DNA from: Caryophanales bacterium UBA4951
Lineage (GTDB): Bacteria; Bacillota_I; Bacilli_A; RFN20; CAG-826
NCBI GenBank assembly: GCA_002397465.1
Contig: DHAP01000051.1
Location: 111,754-175,753 of the forward strand
Direction of reading: 5' to 3'
DNA length: 64,000 bases
Below the pieces are notes generated by a model. That model was not told where the DNA came from. It made no database searches and was given only the letters and a program-made list of their open reading frames with translations. Below, piece by piece: positions 49,715 through 60,350 of this stretch (within the stretch, counting starts at the first letter, position 1; every line of letters begins with the position of its first letter). A program made the translations under genes and the position numbers.

Positions 49715-51411
49715 TGATTATCTCCTTTGCGGACAGGCGTATAGACGAACTTGTTCTTGACCTGCAGCTTGTTATAGTAATGCTCCGCGGCCAATTTATC
49801 CATAGATGTGCGGGCTGTTTCGTAAGCACAGCGTGTGAATTTCTTAAACTGTTGGATCGAGTAGTAACGCCCGACCGTGCAGTGATTGGCCAAGAACGAG
49901 GCTTGGTTTTTGTTCAAATTGGGGTTCGTTTCAAGCAAATATTGGATATATTCTTTGATTTCCTTGTCGTTGAACTGGTTTTCGGGGAGCTCGATGGAAC
50001 GCTCCGCACTGCTATTAGCTTCCATTTCCTCAGTGGTGATGATTTTTACCTTCTGGGTCTTTGAAGCCTCTTTGACTTTCGGGGTTTCTGTTTCCGGAGC
50101 CACATCCCGCTCTTGGGAGCTTTCCATAGGAGCTGGGGCTTGCTCAACCGGCTCAGTCTCTTTGACGGGCTCGCTTCTTTCAACTGGGGCTTCTTCGGCC
50201 GGCTTAGCTTCTTCTTCCTCAGTCTTCTCAGGTTCGGGGGATGGAGCTTCTTCGTTATTCTCGAAAAGAGGAGGTTCTTTGGCGATTGGCTTCACGAAAG
50301 CCGGCTCCTCGTTTTTCTCCGATGGAGACTCGCTAGATTCGCTTGTCGCGGCGAATAAGTCTATCTGGACTTCATCGGGCTTCTTTTCGCTTAAGCGTCT
50401 TTCTTCTTCGGAAATCTGATGGAATTCAGGGCGGTAGGTATCGATCTTGATGGTCTTGACGCCTTCATTAAGGCTTTCAATGAGAGGGTCAAGGATGCCT
50501 AAGCAATAGAACAGCAAATAAGTAAGATCGCCGCTTCTTTGAGCCTCAAGGGTGTATTGCCTAAGCTTCGGGGTCTTGACGAATAACTGCTCAAGAGGGA
50601 GCAAGAAGGCCTCTTTGCCCATGTCGCCTTTGGAATATAAAGCCTTGGAGGCTAAGGAAGCCACTTCGATGTTGGCTTTCTCAAAAGGCTTCACGTAGTC
50701 AAAATAATAGAGGGTGAAGACCGCTTTGATGAAATAGGCCTCTTGGCTCGAATTAAGCCAGGAAAGGAACTCGCCCATCAAGGTCTCGATGAAAGCGTTG
50801 GGAGCGAATTCATAATCGGGGTTATACATGTAACGGGCTTTTTCAGCCGAATTGTCGAAATCAAAGTTGCGGTAAAAGGAGGTAAGCTCACCCGAAGAGA
50901 GACATTTCGAAAGAGCCTCACCCAAGAAGTCCTCATCGACTTTGAGACCATTCGCGTTGTCCAAATAGTACTTAAGTGAGGTGAAATAGTCGATGACAGG
51001 CTTGTGGAAAGGGTTGTTTTCCTGATAGGTCCCGTTGAGGAGAGCCTTAAGGGAAAGCTCGCTCATCTGGGTGTTTTCGATGCTGGAGATCGCCTTCAAA
51101 GACGAGAGGAGGCAAAGCCTTTTGGCTTGTCCTTCTTCTTTGAGATCCATGATGCGTTTGATGGTCTGAATAAAGCGGTCAGCCTTCATCTCAAAAGAGG
51201 TGATCCTGGTCCTGATCGCATCATCGTATGTATAAAAGAACTGGCGGTTTGTTATGGTCCTAAAAGGCAGAAGGACCTGATATTTTGCGCGGTATTCGAC
51301 GATATCGTTCCAATAGCCGTCGATCAAAGACGTCCGCATGGCGCTTTGGACTTCGCTTTTGCTGAAGTATTGCTCATCTGTATAGAGCCGTGCCCATTCT
51401 TTTTCACTCAT
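49711..51411 (-). CDS. Fic-like protein with degenerate active site, disordered linker and C-terminal winged helix
   Basis: A 566-residue protein. Residues ~1-330 are helical and resemble Fic-fold proteins: SSLKAISSIENTQMSEL (103-119) recalls the N-terminal Fic pattern, and KPFEKANIEVAS (231-242) aligns with HPFxDGNGRxxR but has lost the catalytic His and the GNGR phosphate loop. Residues ~345-465 are Glu/Pro-rich and likely disordered. The end (YSIQQFKKFTRCAYETARTSMDKLAA and following, ~510-566) looks like a winged helix such as follows many Fic domains. No AMP-transfer activity is expected. The ATG lies eight bases after TATACT with no SD. The Fic relation is my own by-eye inference. Confidence 0.55.
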   Translation of the reverse strand: MSEKEWARLYTDEQYFSKSEVQSAMRTSLIDGYWNDIVEYRAKYQVLLPFRTITNRQFFYTYDDAIRTRITSFEMKADRFIQTIKRIMDLKEEGQAKRLCLLSSLKAISSIENTQMSELSLKALLNGTYQENNPFHKPVIDYFTSLKYYLDNANGLKVDEDFLGEALSKCLSSGELTSFYRNFDFDNSAEKARYMYNPDYEFAPNAFIETLMGEFLSWLNSSQEAYFIKAVFTLYYFDYVKPFEKANIEVASLASKALYSKGDMGKEAFLLPLEQLFVKTPKLRQYTLEAQRSGDLTYLLFYCLGILDPLIESLNEGVKTIKIDTYRPEFHQISEEERRLSEKKPDEVQIDLFAATSESSESPSEKNEEPAFVKPIAKEPPLFENNEEAPSPEPEKTEEEEAKPAEEAPVERSEPVKETEPVEQAPAPMESSQERDVAPETETPKVKEASKTQKVKIITTEEMEANSSAERSIELPENQFNDKEIKEYIQYLLETNPNLNKNQASFLANHCTVGRYYSIQQFKKFTRCAYETARTSMDKLAAEHYYNKLQVKNKFVYTPVRKGDNQ

Positions 51412-51472
51412 TTGACTTTAGTATAAATCGTGGTTGAGGCACCTACAAGCCCTATCACTAAAAAACTACTAA
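51412..51472 (-). promoter_or_regulatory. Promoter region of the Fic-like gene
   Basis: On the - strand TATACT (51420-51425) ends eight bases before the ATG; TTAGTAG (51466-51472) lies about 40 bp further up. The leader would be at most 1-2 nt. Confidence 0.5.
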
Positions 51473-51502
51473 CGAAATTGAATAATCTTAGTCTTGGTGG
51501 GT

Positions 51503-53320
51503 CTATTTATCGTCATCGCCCAGTGACAGCAATGCCATGAAAGCCTCTTGTGGGACGTCCACCGACCCGATGGCTTTCATTCTCTTCTTGCCCTCTTTTT
51601 GCTTTTCGAGGAGCTTTTTCTTTCTTGAGATGTCGCCGCCATAGCATTTGGCCAAGACGTCTTTGCGCATCGACTTGATGTCGGCTCTTGCCACCACTTT
51701 GCCGTTTATGGCCGCCTGGACTGGCACTTCAAACTGCTGGGCTGGGATTATTTTCTTGAGGCGGCTCACGATGGTGATGCCTCTTTTGTAAGCATCCGGA
51801 CGATAAACGACAGAGCTTAAAGCGTCGATGACGTCGCCATTCAAAAGGATGTCCATCTTGGAAAGCTCCGAGGCCCGATACTCATCGAGCTGATAATCCA
51901 AGGAAGCGTAGCCTTTCGTGGCGCTCTTCAAGGAATCGAAGAAGTTGAAGATTATCTCCGAAAGAGGGAGATAGTATTTGACGATTTGTCTGGTGTCATC
52001 GAAATAAACGAGGTCTTGGTAGACGCCTCTTCTTTCTTGGCAAAGCTTCATGACGGCCCCGACGTATTCCTTTGGGGTCATTATCGAAGCGTCCACGAAA
52101 GGCTCTTCGATGGCCTTGATTTTCGAGGGATCAGGCATTTCCGAAGGATTGTCGAGAGTGATGGTCTCGCCCGAGGTGAGCTCCACTTTGTACTTGACCG
52201 ATGGAGCGGTCAAAATGAGGTTGAGATTATATTCTCTTTCGAGTCTTTCCTGAACGACATCCATATGGAGCAAGCCAAGGAATCCGACACGGAAGCCAAA
52301 GCCCAAAGCCTGTGAGCTTTCCGGCTCATAAGTCAAGGAGGCATCGTTCAAAGACAGCTTTTCAAGAGCGTCCTTCAATTCACCGTATTTCTGCGATTCA
52401 ACTGGGTATAAACCACAATAAACCATCGGGTTTATCTTGCGATAGCCCGGAAGAGGCTCTTTGGCGGGGTTCTCAGATTGGGTGATGGTCTCGCCAGGGA
52501 AGACGTCTTTGATGTCTTTGATCGTCGCGGTCAGGTATCCGACCTCTCCGCAATCCAATCTCTTGGTGCTAAGTTCCTTTGGCGTCCTGATGCCGACTTC
52601 GGTGACCGTGTATTCTTTGTTGGCCTGCATGAGGCGGATTCTGTCGCCCACTTTGACGGAACCGTTTTTGATTCTGATCAAAACGACGACCCCACGGTAT
52701 GAATCGTAATATGAATCGAATATCAAAGCCTGAAGAGGGGCTTCGGGATCGCCTTCTGGAGGCGGGACGAGTTCCACTACTTTTTGGAGCATGTCCTGAA
52801 CGCCTTGGCCGGTTTTGGCCGACACCAAGCAGCAATCGGCGGTCGAGATGCCGATTTTGTCCTGGACTTCTTCCTTGGCTAACTCTGGCATGGCGGAAGG
52901 AAGATCGATTTTGTTGATGACCGGAATGATCATGAGGTCATTGTCGACGGCAAGATAAACGTTGGCCAAGGTTTGGGCCTGGACGCCTTGGGTGGCATCA
53001 ACCACGAGCAAAGCGCCTTCGCAAGCCGCCAAGCTCCTGGAGACTTCGTAAGTAAAGTCGACGTGCCCCGGAGTATCGATAAGGTTGAAAATAAAGGTCT
53101 CACCTGTCTTTTCGTATTTATAAGTCACGGTGACGGCGTTGAGTTTGATCGTGATGCCCCTCTCTCTTTCGAGGTCCATCGAGTCGAGCATCTGCTCCTT
53201 GATCTCTCTTTTGCTGACAGCCCCGGTATCTTCGAGAATGCGGTCGCAAAGAGTGCTCTTACCGTGGTCGATATGAGCTATGACGGAGAAGTTACGGATG
53301 TGTTTTTGATCAAATGGCAT
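51503..53320 (-). CDS. lepA: Elongation factor 4 (LepA)
   Basis: LepA/EF4 is a ribosomal GTPase thought to aid ribosome biogenesis or back-translocation. The 605-residue length is typical. G1 [17 protein letters not shown]3 [12 protein letters not shown] and G4 NKIDLPSA are complete. Domains II-V follow with the LepA-specific C-terminus ([43 protein letters not shown]). A TATAAT lies 14 bases before the ATG with no SD. It begins 53 bp after the helicase gene. Confidence 0.97.
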   Translation of the reverse strand: MPFDQKHIRNFSVIAHIDHGKSTLCDRILEDTGAVSKREIKEQMLDSMDLERERGITIKLNAVTVTYKYEKTGETFIFNLIDTPGHVDFTYEVSRSLAACEGALLVVDATQGVQAQTLANVYLAVDNDLMIIPVINKIDLPSAMPELAKEEVQDKIGISTADCCLVSAKTGQGVQDMLQKVVELVPPPEGDPEAPLQALIFDSYYDSYRGVVVLIRIKNGSVKVGDRIRLMQANKEYTVTEVGIRTPKELSTKRLDCGEVGYLTATIKDIKDVFPGETITQSENPAKEPLPGYRKINPMVYCGLYPVESQKYGELKDALEKLSLNDASLTYEPESSQALGFGFRVGFLGLLHMDVVQERLEREYNLNLILTAPSVKYKVELTSGETITLDNPSEMPDPSKIKAIEEPFVDASIMTPKEYVGAVMKLCQERRGVYQDLVYFDDTRQIVKYYLPLSEIIFNFFDSLKSATKGYASLDYQLDEYRASELSKMDILLNGDVIDALSSVVYRPDAYKRGITIVSRLKKIIPAQQFEVPVQAAINGKVVARADIKSMRKDVLAKCYGGDISRKKKLLEKQKEGKKRMKAIGSVDVPQEAFMALLSLGDDDK

Positions 53321-53372
53321 AAATTCGCATAGCGATTATAAACTAAGTGGGCCCGTGCGCCTATAGAAAACT

Positions 53373-55769
53373 CTACGATTCTTTGGCTTTTTTTACGCTT
53401 CTGGTTCGTTTTAAAGTCGGCTTGTCATTTTTGTAAAACTCCGCCAGCACCGTTTTGACGTCATCGGGGCATGTGGCCACCTCATAACCTTTCCAGGCTC
53501 TTGAGAAAAGATCGCGGTATTCGTTCATCATATAACGGTCATCGATAAGCAAGGCCGCTCCCCTGTCATTCTCGCTTCTTATGAGACGCCCGACCGCCTG
53601 CATGACTTTGTTCATGCCCGGATTCATATAGGCATATTCGTAGCCATGATGGTTGACGCTTTGGAAGTAGGATTTGATCAGTTCTCTTTCGTGGCAGATC
53701 TGAGGGAGCCCTATCCCGACGACAGCCACGCCGATCAAGCGGTCGGCCTGTAAGTCAATCCCTTCGCTGAACGAGCCGCCGATGATGAGCAAACCGATTG
53801 TCGTTTTGGTCGGATTAGTGAGGAATCTCGAGAGGAATAGGCATTTTTCGTCATCATTCATATCCCTTTCTTGAACATAGACATCGGCATCGGGGAACGT
53901 TAGTTCGGGGAGGATGTTCTCAAGGTATTCATAGGAAGGGAAATAGATGAAATAATTGCCCAGTTTCGAAGAGACGAAACTCTCTAAGTATTTGGCGGTC
54001 TCCTTGTAGGTCTTGGCCCGGTCCTTGTATCTAGTCGAGACCAAGGGGGCCAAAATGAGATCGAAGTTCTCCTTCGGGAACGGAGAGGGAAGCAAAAGAT
54101 AGGGGGCGTCGTGGTTTTGGATTATGGCGTCCATGTAATAAGCGATCGGCGAGAGGGTGGCTGAGAAGATGATGCGTCCCTTCACAAGATTCAATGAGGA
54201 CGAGAGCATCCTTGAGGGATCCAAGCAGAAGAGATGAAGGACGTAATCCGTCCCCTCCCTTTGGCCGAATAAGGCGGTATCGGAAGCGAAGTTCTCGTTC
54301 AGGAAAAGAAAGCGATGGGCTTCCCTGGATAGGTCTTTATAGACTTCGCTGAGTTTCGGGTGGGCGGTTTTGTTGAGGGAAAGGGAAGCCTTTTGGAGGG
54401 AGTTCAAGGACGAGATAACGCTTTTTGGGACCTCAGTGAAGCTTGTGAGAGACTCATTGCCACTCAAATCAAAGGCCCGAAGGCTCTTTTCGAGCTTTCC
54501 GATGGCATTCTTCAGCTTGGGGTTCTTGAAATGCGAAAGGCTCTTTTTGGCCATGCGGCATTTTTCAGCGCTTAAAGAGGCTGAATACATGTCACGGCCC
54601 CTGTCGATGAGGTTATGGGCCTCGTCTATGAGAACGAGATATTCCGAGGGATCGGCGTCTTCCCCGAAGAAACGCTGCAAATACACGAGCGGGTCGAAGA
54701 AATAGTTATAGTCGCAGATTATCACGTCGCAATACAAAGAAAGATCAAGCTGAAGCTCAAAGGGGCACATCGCATGATGGATGGCCAAATCTTTGACGTA
54801 TTCTGGGTTCAGACGTTCGCCGCTTCTAAGAACCTCAGTCAGGACTTTTCGGATTTTCGTGTAATAGTCTTTGGCAAAATGACATTCTTCGGGATTGCAG
54901 GCGCTGCCGGAAGAAAGGCACATCTTATCTTTGGAGGTCAGCATGATGTCGCGAGCGCAAAGGCCTTTCTCGTAAAGCCGCCCCATCGCCTCGTAAGCGG
55001 CGATTCGGCCGCTGGTCTTGGCGGTCAGATAAAAAATCTTTTTGTTTGTGCTGTCGCCAAAAGCCTTGATTGAGGGATATAAGGCCGACATGGTCTTGCC
55101 AATCCCCGTCGGGGCCTCGCAGAAGAAGGTACCTCCGTTTTTGGCCACCGAATAGCAATACTTGGCCATCTCGCGTTGGCCATCGCGGAATTTCTGAAAC
55201 GGGAACGGCAGAGTTACGGCACTCTTGTTCCTTTTGGCCTCATGTTTGAATTCCTCGCCATAAAAATCTAGATACTCATTAAGGTATCCGTAAATCTTTT
55301 TCTCGAGTTCATCGAACTCATAAACCTTTTCGTGGCGCGATTGCTCATCTTTGATTTGAGAGATGTAGGTTAGGCGAATGCCAATCTTTTGAAGATTGTT
55401 CTCTTTGGCATACATGTAGGCATAGCATTCGGCTTGCCCTAAATGCCAATCTTTTTGCTGGTTGTAGAAATCCTCAACTGGGATCACGGTGCTTTTGATC
55501 TCGTCGACGATTGGAAAAGGCCCGCCGACGATAATGCCATCAGTCCTTCCTTCTAGGGAGATGGTCGCTTCTTTTAGCGTGAAAGTCTCTTTTAATGGAA
55601 CCTCGGAAAGGTATTCATGCCCCTGCTTCGCCTGGAACGAGGCGTGGATCTTGCTCCCCAAAAGCATGGTGTCTTGGTTGTAAATACGGTTATCGATGTC
55701 GCCCCTTCTAAGTAAAAAGTCCACCAGTTGATGGACTGATAAACTTATGAACCGTTTCTTTGCCGCCAT
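53373..55769 (-). CDS. XPD/DinG-like Fe-S helicase fused to a PD-(D/E)XK nuclease domain
   Basis: A 798-residue superfamily 2 DNA helicase. Residues ~1-170 look like a PD-(D/E)XK nuclease: GRTDGII (Asp77), then DEIKST (Glu90, Lys92) and Gln112. The helicase has motif I FFCEAPTGIGKTMSAL (Lys225), four cysteines in KDKMCLSSGSACNPEECHF and HHAMCPFELQ (an iron-sulfur cluster as in XPD), motif II LVLIDEAHNLIDRG, III IFSATLS and VI MQAVGRLIRSENDRG. A role in repair or replication of damaged DNA is inferred. TATAAT ends six bases before the ATG, predicting a leaderless mRNA. fmt upstream is closed by a terminator. Confidence 0.85.
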   Translation of the reverse strand: MAAKKRFISLSVHQLVDFLLRRGDIDNRIYNQDTMLLGSKIHASFQAKQGHEYLSEVPLKETFTLKEATISLEGRTDGIIVGGPFPIVDEIKSTVIPVEDFYNQQKDWHLGQAECYAYMYAKENNLQKIGIRLTYISQIKDEQSRHEKVYEFDELEKKIYGYLNEYLDFYGEEFKHEAKRNKSAVTLPFPFQKFRDGQREMAKYCYSVAKNGGTFFCEAPTGIGKTMSALYPSIKAFGDSTNKKIFYLTAKTSGRIAAYEAMGRLYEKGLCARDIMLTSKDKMCLSSGSACNPEECHFAKDYYTKIRKVLTEVLRSGERLNPEYVKDLAIHHAMCPFELQLDLSLYCDVIICDYNYFFDPLVYLQRFFGEDADPSEYLVLIDEAHNLIDRGRDMYSASLSAEKCRMAKKSLSHFKNPKLKNAIGKLEKSLRAFDLSGNESLTSFTEVPKSVISSLNSLQKASLSLNKTAHPKLSEVYKDLSREAHRFLFLNENFASDTALFGQREGTDYVLHLFCLDPSRMLSSSLNLVKGRIIFSATLSPIAYYMDAIIQNHDAPYLLLPSPFPKENFDLILAPLVSTRYKDRAKTYKETAKYLESFVSSKLGNYFIYFPSYEYLENILPELTFPDADVYVQERDMNDDEKCLFLSRFLTNPTKTTIGLLIIGGSFSEGIDLQADRLIGVAVVGIGLPQICHERELIKSYFQSVNHHGYEYAYMNPGMNKVMQAVGRLIRSENDRGAALLIDDRYMMNEYRDLFSRAWKGYEVATCPDDVKTVLAEFYKNDKPTLKRTRSVKKAKES

Positions 55770-55781
55770 GAAGACATTATA
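55770..55781 (-). promoter_or_regulatory. -10 of the helicase gene, predicted leaderless
   Basis: TATAAT (55776-55781, - strand), six bases, then ATG at 55769. The T run of the fmt terminator lies just upstream, leaving no room for a normal -35. Confidence 0.5.
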
Positions 55782-55783
55782 AA

Positions 55784-55808
55784 GAAAAAAGGCGCCATCG
55801 CGGCGCCT
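55784..55808 (-). terminator. Intrinsic terminator of fmt
   Basis: On the - strand AGGCGCC, loop GCGA, then GGCGCCT, followed by TTTTTC. Confidence 0.85.
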
Positions 55809-55824
55809 AATGTTCGAAAAGTCG

Positions 55825-56769
55825 CTATTCCATCAAAATATGGTCGGATAGATGGGCTCCGTTGATGAATGAAGAGGCGTCCATTTTCTTCTTGCCCTCT
55901 AGCTGAACGACGTCCAAAGAGAGCATCCCATCATAGAATTGGACGAGAAGTTTCTTTTTGTCAGGAACCACCTCGCCGACGGCTCTGATGACTTTCTTGT
56001 TTTCGATATGGCATTTATATACTTTTAATTTCTTGCCTTCCAAAAGGAGATACGCTCCCGGTTCTTCGCTAAGTCCCCTAACGTAGTTAAAAGCGCCTCT
56101 GACTGATAGATAAAGCGGCAAATGCTCATCTTCTGGTTTTATTTTCGCGGCGATGGTCACGTCTTTTTCTTTTTGTTCTTCGCCTTTGAGCTCGCCGTTC
56201 GCGTACTTAAGGAGGTCGCGGCTGACCAACGCCTTGCCGGCTTCGGCCATCTTTTTGCATAAAGAAGTGTAATTGTCTTCGTCTTCTATTTTGATTTTCT
56301 CGATGTCGTAGGCCACGCCGGCATCCATGGCGGCCACCATTTCCATAAGGGTGCATCCTGTCTCATCATCGCCAGCCATGATCGATCTTTGAATCGGGGC
56401 GGCTCCACGATATTTCGGCAGGATTGAGCCATGAAGATTGATGTTGCCGACTTTGGCGAGGTCGAGAAGCCCCTGGGGGATTATCTGACCATAAGCCATC
56501 GTCAGCAAAACGTCATAACCGAGTGTTTTGGCGAATTCGAAATCCAGTCTGATTTTATGGGGCTGAAAAACCGGGATTCCATGGGCCAAGGCGACTTTTT
56601 TAGTTGGCACCGCCTCTTTATGTTTGTCGCGTCCGACTTCTTTGTCCTCTTGGCAGACCAGCCCGACCACGTCAAAACCTTCTTGGATGACGTGCTCAAG
56701 AATCTCGCCCGACATTTCCGGCGTCCCCATAAAAAGGACCTTAACATCATGATTGCTTTGGTATTTCAT
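55825..56769 (-). CDS. fmt: Methionyl-tRNA formyltransferase
   Basis: Fmt formylates initiator Met-tRNA. The 314-residue protein has the N-terminal formyltransferase domain with KVLFMGTPEMSGEIL, VGLVCQEDKEVGRDK, and the catalytic region NINLHGSILPKYRGAAPIQRSIMAGDDETGCTLMEM (key Asn, His and Asp). The C-terminal OB-fold binds tRNA. def and priA, often neighbours, are absent. A GATAAA lies five bases before the ATG, overlapping an AAAGAG that could be a weak SD, so the mode of initiation is unclear. Confidence 0.95.
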   Translation of the reverse strand: MKYQSNHDVKVLFMGTPEMSGEILEHVIQEGFDVVGLVCQEDKEVGRDKHKEAVPTKKVALAHGIPVFQPHKIRLDFEFAKTLGYDVLLTMAYGQIIPQGLLDLAKVGNINLHGSILPKYRGAAPIQRSIMAGDDETGCTLMEMVAAMDAGVAYDIEKIKIEDEDNYTSLCKKMAEAGKALVSRDLLKYANGELKGEEQKEKDVTIAAKIKPEDEHLPLYLSVRGAFNYVRGLSEEPGAYLLLEGKKLKVYKCHIENKKVIRAVGEVVPDKKKLLVQFYDGMLSLDVVQLEGKKKMDASSFINGAHLSDHILME

Positions 56770-56844
56770 GTCTCTTTATCATCTTAGTTTACTAAGCGCC
56801 TCGTTGGTGTCTAAATTATACCGCACCGAAAAGAGGCGATTGCA

Positions 56845-57750
56845 ATGATTTATGAACATATGAGCTCCCTTATAGGAAATACCCCGATACTCCATTTGGA
56901 GAAAGTCGGCGGGAATGACATCTACGTCAAATTGGAGATGTTCAATCCTTCGGGCAGCGTAAAGGATCGAGTCGCTTTGATGATGATCGATGACCTTTTA
57001 TCCTCAGGGAAATTGTCCAAAGGCGGAAAAGCCGTCGAAGGAACCTCAGGAAACACCGGAATCGGCTTGGCGATGGTATGTGCCGAAAAAGGCATCAAGC
57101 TAACGATCGTGATGCCAGAGAATATGTCGAAAGAGAGAATCGACCTTATGAGGGCCTATGGGGCTGAAGTCATTCTGACGCCAAAAGAAAAAGGCATGGT
57201 CGGGGCTGAGGAATTGGCGAAAGAAATGGGTGAAAAAGGCTATGTTTTCCTCAACCAATTCGAGAATAAGAGCAATCCTAAGGCCCATATGAAGACCACC
57301 GCCAAAGAGATAATCAGAGATTTTCCAGAGGGGCTTGATTATTTCGTCGCCGGCGTCGGAACGGCCGGGACCCTCATTGGCAATGGGATGGTCTTGAAAG
57401 AAGCTTACAAAAACATAAAGCTCATCGCCGTCGAGCCTTTTGAGAGCGAAGTCCTTGAAGGCAAGAAGGCCGGTCCGCATAAGATCCAAGGAATCGGCGC
57501 CAACTTCGTGCCACCGCTTTATGAAAAGGGCATTGTCGATGAGATCATGCCGATAAAGAGCGACGACGCCATCAAAAGAGCCCACGATTTGGCCGAGGAT
57601 GGCATTTTCCTTGGCATCTCCTCGGGAGCCGCCATCTTAGCGGCGGAGAATATCGCTAGGAGCAACGAAGGAAAAGGGCTTAAAATACTTGCTCTCGCCC
57701 CAGACGGCGGGATCAAATACATGTCCATGGGGATTTATGGCGAAAAATAA
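56845..57750 (+). CDS. cysK: O-acetylserine sulfhydrylase (cysteine synthase)
   Basis: CysK makes cysteine from O-acetylserine and sulfide, with PLP. The 301-residue protein has [12 protein letters not shown], the PLP-Lys motif [14 protein letters not shown], the substrate loop [12 protein letters not shown] and the phosphate-binding [21 protein letters not shown] precedes the start. It opens a + strand cassette with cysE and an adenylate ligase, against the main gene direction of this half. Confidence 0.95.
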   Translation: MIYEHMSSLIGNTPILHLEKVGGNDIYVKLEMFNPSGSVKDRVALMMIDDLLSSGKLSKGGKAVEGTSGNTGIGLAMVCAEKGIKLTIVMPENMSKERIDLMRAYGAEVILTPKEKGMVGAEELAKEMGEKGYVFLNQFENKSNPKAHMKTTAKEIIRDFPEGLDYFVAGVGTAGTLIGNGMVLKEAYKNIKLIAVEPFESEVLEGKKAGPHKIQGIGANFVPPLYEKGIVDEIMPIKSDDAIKRAHDLAEDGIFLGISSGAAILAAENIARSNEGKGLKILALAPDGGIKYMSMGIYGEK

Positions 57751-58270
57751 TAAGGAAGAGACTTACTATCAGTCGATAAAAAGACGCGATCCAGCCGCAA
57801 GAAGCAATCTTGAGATATTTTTGCTTTACCCTTCCGTGAAGATCATGAGACGCTATCGAATCGCCCACTATCTTTGGAAGCATGGCTGCAAGTTTTTGGC
57901 CGAATGGATCATGGAGGTCGGAAAGAAGAGAACCGGCATTGAGATCCACCCTGGATGCCAAATCGGCAAGAATCTCTTCATAGACCACGGCTCAGGGGTA
58001 GTGATCGGCGAGACCGCCATCATTGGCGACAACTGCACGCTTTATCATGGAGTTACCCTTGGTGGAACGCGTTTCGACAAGGTCAAACGCCATCCGACGT
58101 TAGGGAATTGTGTCATGGTAGGCGCGGGTGCGATATTATTAGGCGACATAACCATCGGGGATTGTTCAAGAATCGGGGCCAACGAAGTCGTCAGGCACGA
58201 TGTCCCACCGCAGTCTGTCTATGTTAATGGCAAAGTCATCATGCTCGAAAAGGAGAAACATTGTGAATAA
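57737..58270 (+). CDS. cysE: Serine O-acetyltransferase
   Basis: CysE acetylates serine to feed CysK. The 177-residue protein is the short form, made of a helical N-terminus and a left-handed beta-helix of hexapeptide repeats ([41 protein letters not shown]). His and Asp of the active site lie in FIDHGSG and the later [14 protein letters not shown]. The start at 57737 overlaps the cysK end by 14 bp. It has only 177 residues, without the long N-terminal part of the E. coli enzyme, and the C-terminal tail used for binding CysK is short. Confidence 0.93.
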   Translation: MAKNNKEETYYQSIKRRDPAARSNLEIFLLYPSVKIMRRYRIAHYLWKHGCKFLAEWIMEVGKKRTGIEIHPGCQIGKNLFIDHGSGVVIGETAIIGDNCTLYHGVTLGGTRFDKVKRHPTLGNCVMVGAGAILLGDITIGDCSRIGANEVVRHDVPPQSVYVNGKVIMLEKEKHCE

Positions 58271-60287
58271 AAAAGCCACACGCGACTTCAAAGACGTCCA
58301 AAAATTCTTGGCCTCCAGTGAGATTTTGATGTCGTCTAGTCAAACCATCCAAGACATCTACGAAATCGGAACCACCCTTCATGCCAAGGAAAAAGCCTGC
58401 ATCTATTTTGACGAAGACGGGAAAAAACAATCCTACAACTACGAAAAATACAAAAGCCTGGTCTTCTTTTGCGCCCGCCATCTTTCATCGGCCCTAAGCG
58501 GTGTCCCTTCAGGGAGCCTGGTCGCTTTGAAAATAAGAAATTCCCAGAACTGGCCTTTGCTTTTCTGGGGTTTGGAAATGACTGGGCATCCAGTTCTTTT
58601 GATCGATGCCAAGCTTCCGCATGAGAATACGGAGAATCTTCTAAAGCAATCATCCGCCAAAGCAATCATCGTGAATGAAGAGGAAGCCTATTCGGTCCCA
58701 TCATTCCGAATCAACGAGGTCCGTAACAGCGAGGAAGACGATCAATTTGCCCCTCATTGGGCCAATTCCGTCACCTTTTGCTCAAGCGGCACCACCGGCG
58801 CGGCCAAAATGATGGTCTACGAAGGCAAGAATCTCTGCGCCCAAATCCATTCGGCCCTTAATATGGGTCTTGAGACAAAAGACATCATGCATGCCGGACG
58901 CATCAACATCCTTTGCATGATCCCACTTCATCACATCTTCGGGTTTGCCGCGACTTTCCTTTGGTACACCTTTTATGGGAAGTGCCTCGTTTATCCGACG
59001 ACGATGGCGACCAGGGATTTGTTCCAAGCCATCCGCAAAGCCCCTGTCACCCATCTTTACAGCGTTCCTCTCTTCTGGGATGGAGTCGCTCAAACGGTCG
59101 ATAGAACCGCAAATTTGAAGGGCGAGAAGATGAGACAGACATTGGCGAAAATGATCGCCTATAACTGTCATCAGATACCTAAAGACGAAGCCGGAATGGC
59201 TTCTTGGGGATTTGTGAAGCATCAATTCCAAAAGAAAGTCTTCGGGACCCAGATTGAATATTGCATCTCCGGAGGCGGATACCTTTCGCCAAAGACCCTC
59301 CACACGATAAACGGAATCGGCTATCCCTTGTACAACGGGTATGGAATGACTGAGGTCGGCGTCACGTCGGTCGAGCTTTCACCGCGTGTCGAGGACCGTC
59401 TTAAAGGTTCCATCGGCCATCCGTTATACGGCATCGAGTACAAGCTTAACAAAATCGAAGGCGCCAGCGGCAAACAGGGCGAGCTCTACATCAAGAGCCC
59501 CATCACCCATGTCGAGGAAATCATCGGAGGAGTCAGAGGAAAAACCACTTGCGTTGATGGTTATTATCCAACCGGCGACATCGCTGAAGTCGATGCGACC
59601 GGCTCATATTTCATCAAAGGCCGTCTAAAGGACACGATTATCAATTCCAATGGCGAGAATGTCTATCCTGACGAGATTGAGTTCTACTTCAAAGACGTCA
59701 AACACGTCGCCAACGACGTCGTCGTGGGCGTGAAGGATGGCTCAAACGAAGTCATTACGTTGGTTCTTGAACTCGACAACACCGTTCAAAACGCCGACAT
59801 GCAACAGATTAAGAAAGACGTCGACGCCATCAACGCCACCCTTTCAAACGAAAAGAAAATCGATAAGGTCGTCATCTACAAAAAGGCCCTTCCGTTAGCC
59901 AACAACATGAAGGTCAAACGTTATGTCCTTCGTGAGGCTCTTGAAAAGGGAAGCGATGATTTCATCGGTTTCGATCATAAGAGAGAGCCTGTCAGTTTCG
60001 AAGGCTTTGATCCGAAAAATGTCGATGAGGTCATAAAGAAGGTCCGCAAGATATTCTCCGCCACCCTGCTTCTTCCGGAATTCAAGATCAGCGACGATGC
60101 CATCTGGAACACCGATCTAGGCGGGGATTCCATGAGCTACGTCAGCATGATCAGCGACCTTAATGACGCTTTCCATATCTCCATTCCAACCGACAAATAT
60201 GGGGTTCTTGGATGCGTTAAGGATTTCGCCTATGAAATACTCCTTCTCCAAAAGGAAGAAGAATCGAGGCAGTCGAAGCAAAAATAG
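58263..60287 (+). CDS. AMP-forming acyl-adenylate ligase with C-terminal acyl carrier domain
   Basis: A 674-residue protein (GTG start at 58263 with AAGGAG 7 nt upstream; it overlaps cysE by 8 bp). Residues ~10-560 are an adenylate-forming domain: [19 protein letters not shown] (phosphate loop), [23 protein letters not shown], and [22 protein letters not shown] with its core motif. A short linker leads to a carrier domain whose phosphopantetheine site is [10 protein letters not shown] (Ser623). It would activate a carboxylate and load it on its own carrier. Whether this is a fatty acid or an amino acid is not clear. Its place after cysK-cysE may mean cysteine-related chemistry, or only shared expression. 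Confidence 0.78.
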   Translation: MNKKATRDFKDVQKFLASSEILMSSSQTIQDIYEIGTTLHAKEKACIYFDEDGKKQSYNYEKYKSLVFFCARHLSSALSGVPSGSLVALKIRNSQNWPLLFWGLEMTGHPVLLIDAKLPHENTENLLKQSSAKAIIVNEEEAYSVPSFRINEVRNSEEDDQFAPHWANSVTFCSSGTTGAAKMMVYEGKNLCAQIHSALNMGLETKDIMHAGRINILCMIPLHHIFGFAATFLWYTFYGKCLVYPTTMATRDLFQAIRKAPVTHLYSVPLFWDGVAQTVDRTANLKGEKMRQTLAKMIAYNCHQIPKDEAGMASWGFVKHQFQKKVFGTQIEYCISGGGYLSPKTLHTINGIGYPLYNGYGMTEVGVTSVELSPRVEDRLKGSIGHPLYGIEYKLNKIEGASGKQGELYIKSPITHVEEIIGGVRGKTTCVDGYYPTGDIAEVDATGSYFIKGRLKDTIINSNGENVYPDEIEFYFKDVKHVANDVVVGVKDGSNEVITLVLELDNTVQNADMQQIKKDVDAINATLSNEKKIDKVVIYKKALPLANNMKVKRYVLREALEKGSDDFIGFDHKREPVSFEGFDPKNVDEVIKKVRKIFSATLLLPEFKISDDAIWNTDLGGDSMSYVSMISDLNDAFHISIPTDKYGVLGCVKDFAYEILLLQKEEESRQSKQK

Positions 60288-60316
60288 TTGTTTTATGTGC
60301 CTCAGAAGGCTAAAAT
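60288..60316 (+). promoter_or_regulatory. rpsT promoter
   Basis: TTGTTT (60288-60293), a 17-bp spacer and TAAAAT (60311-60316), directly after the ligase stop. Confidence 0.6.
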
Positions 60317-60350
60317 CATACCCGCGAACATAGAAAAAGGAAGAACGATT

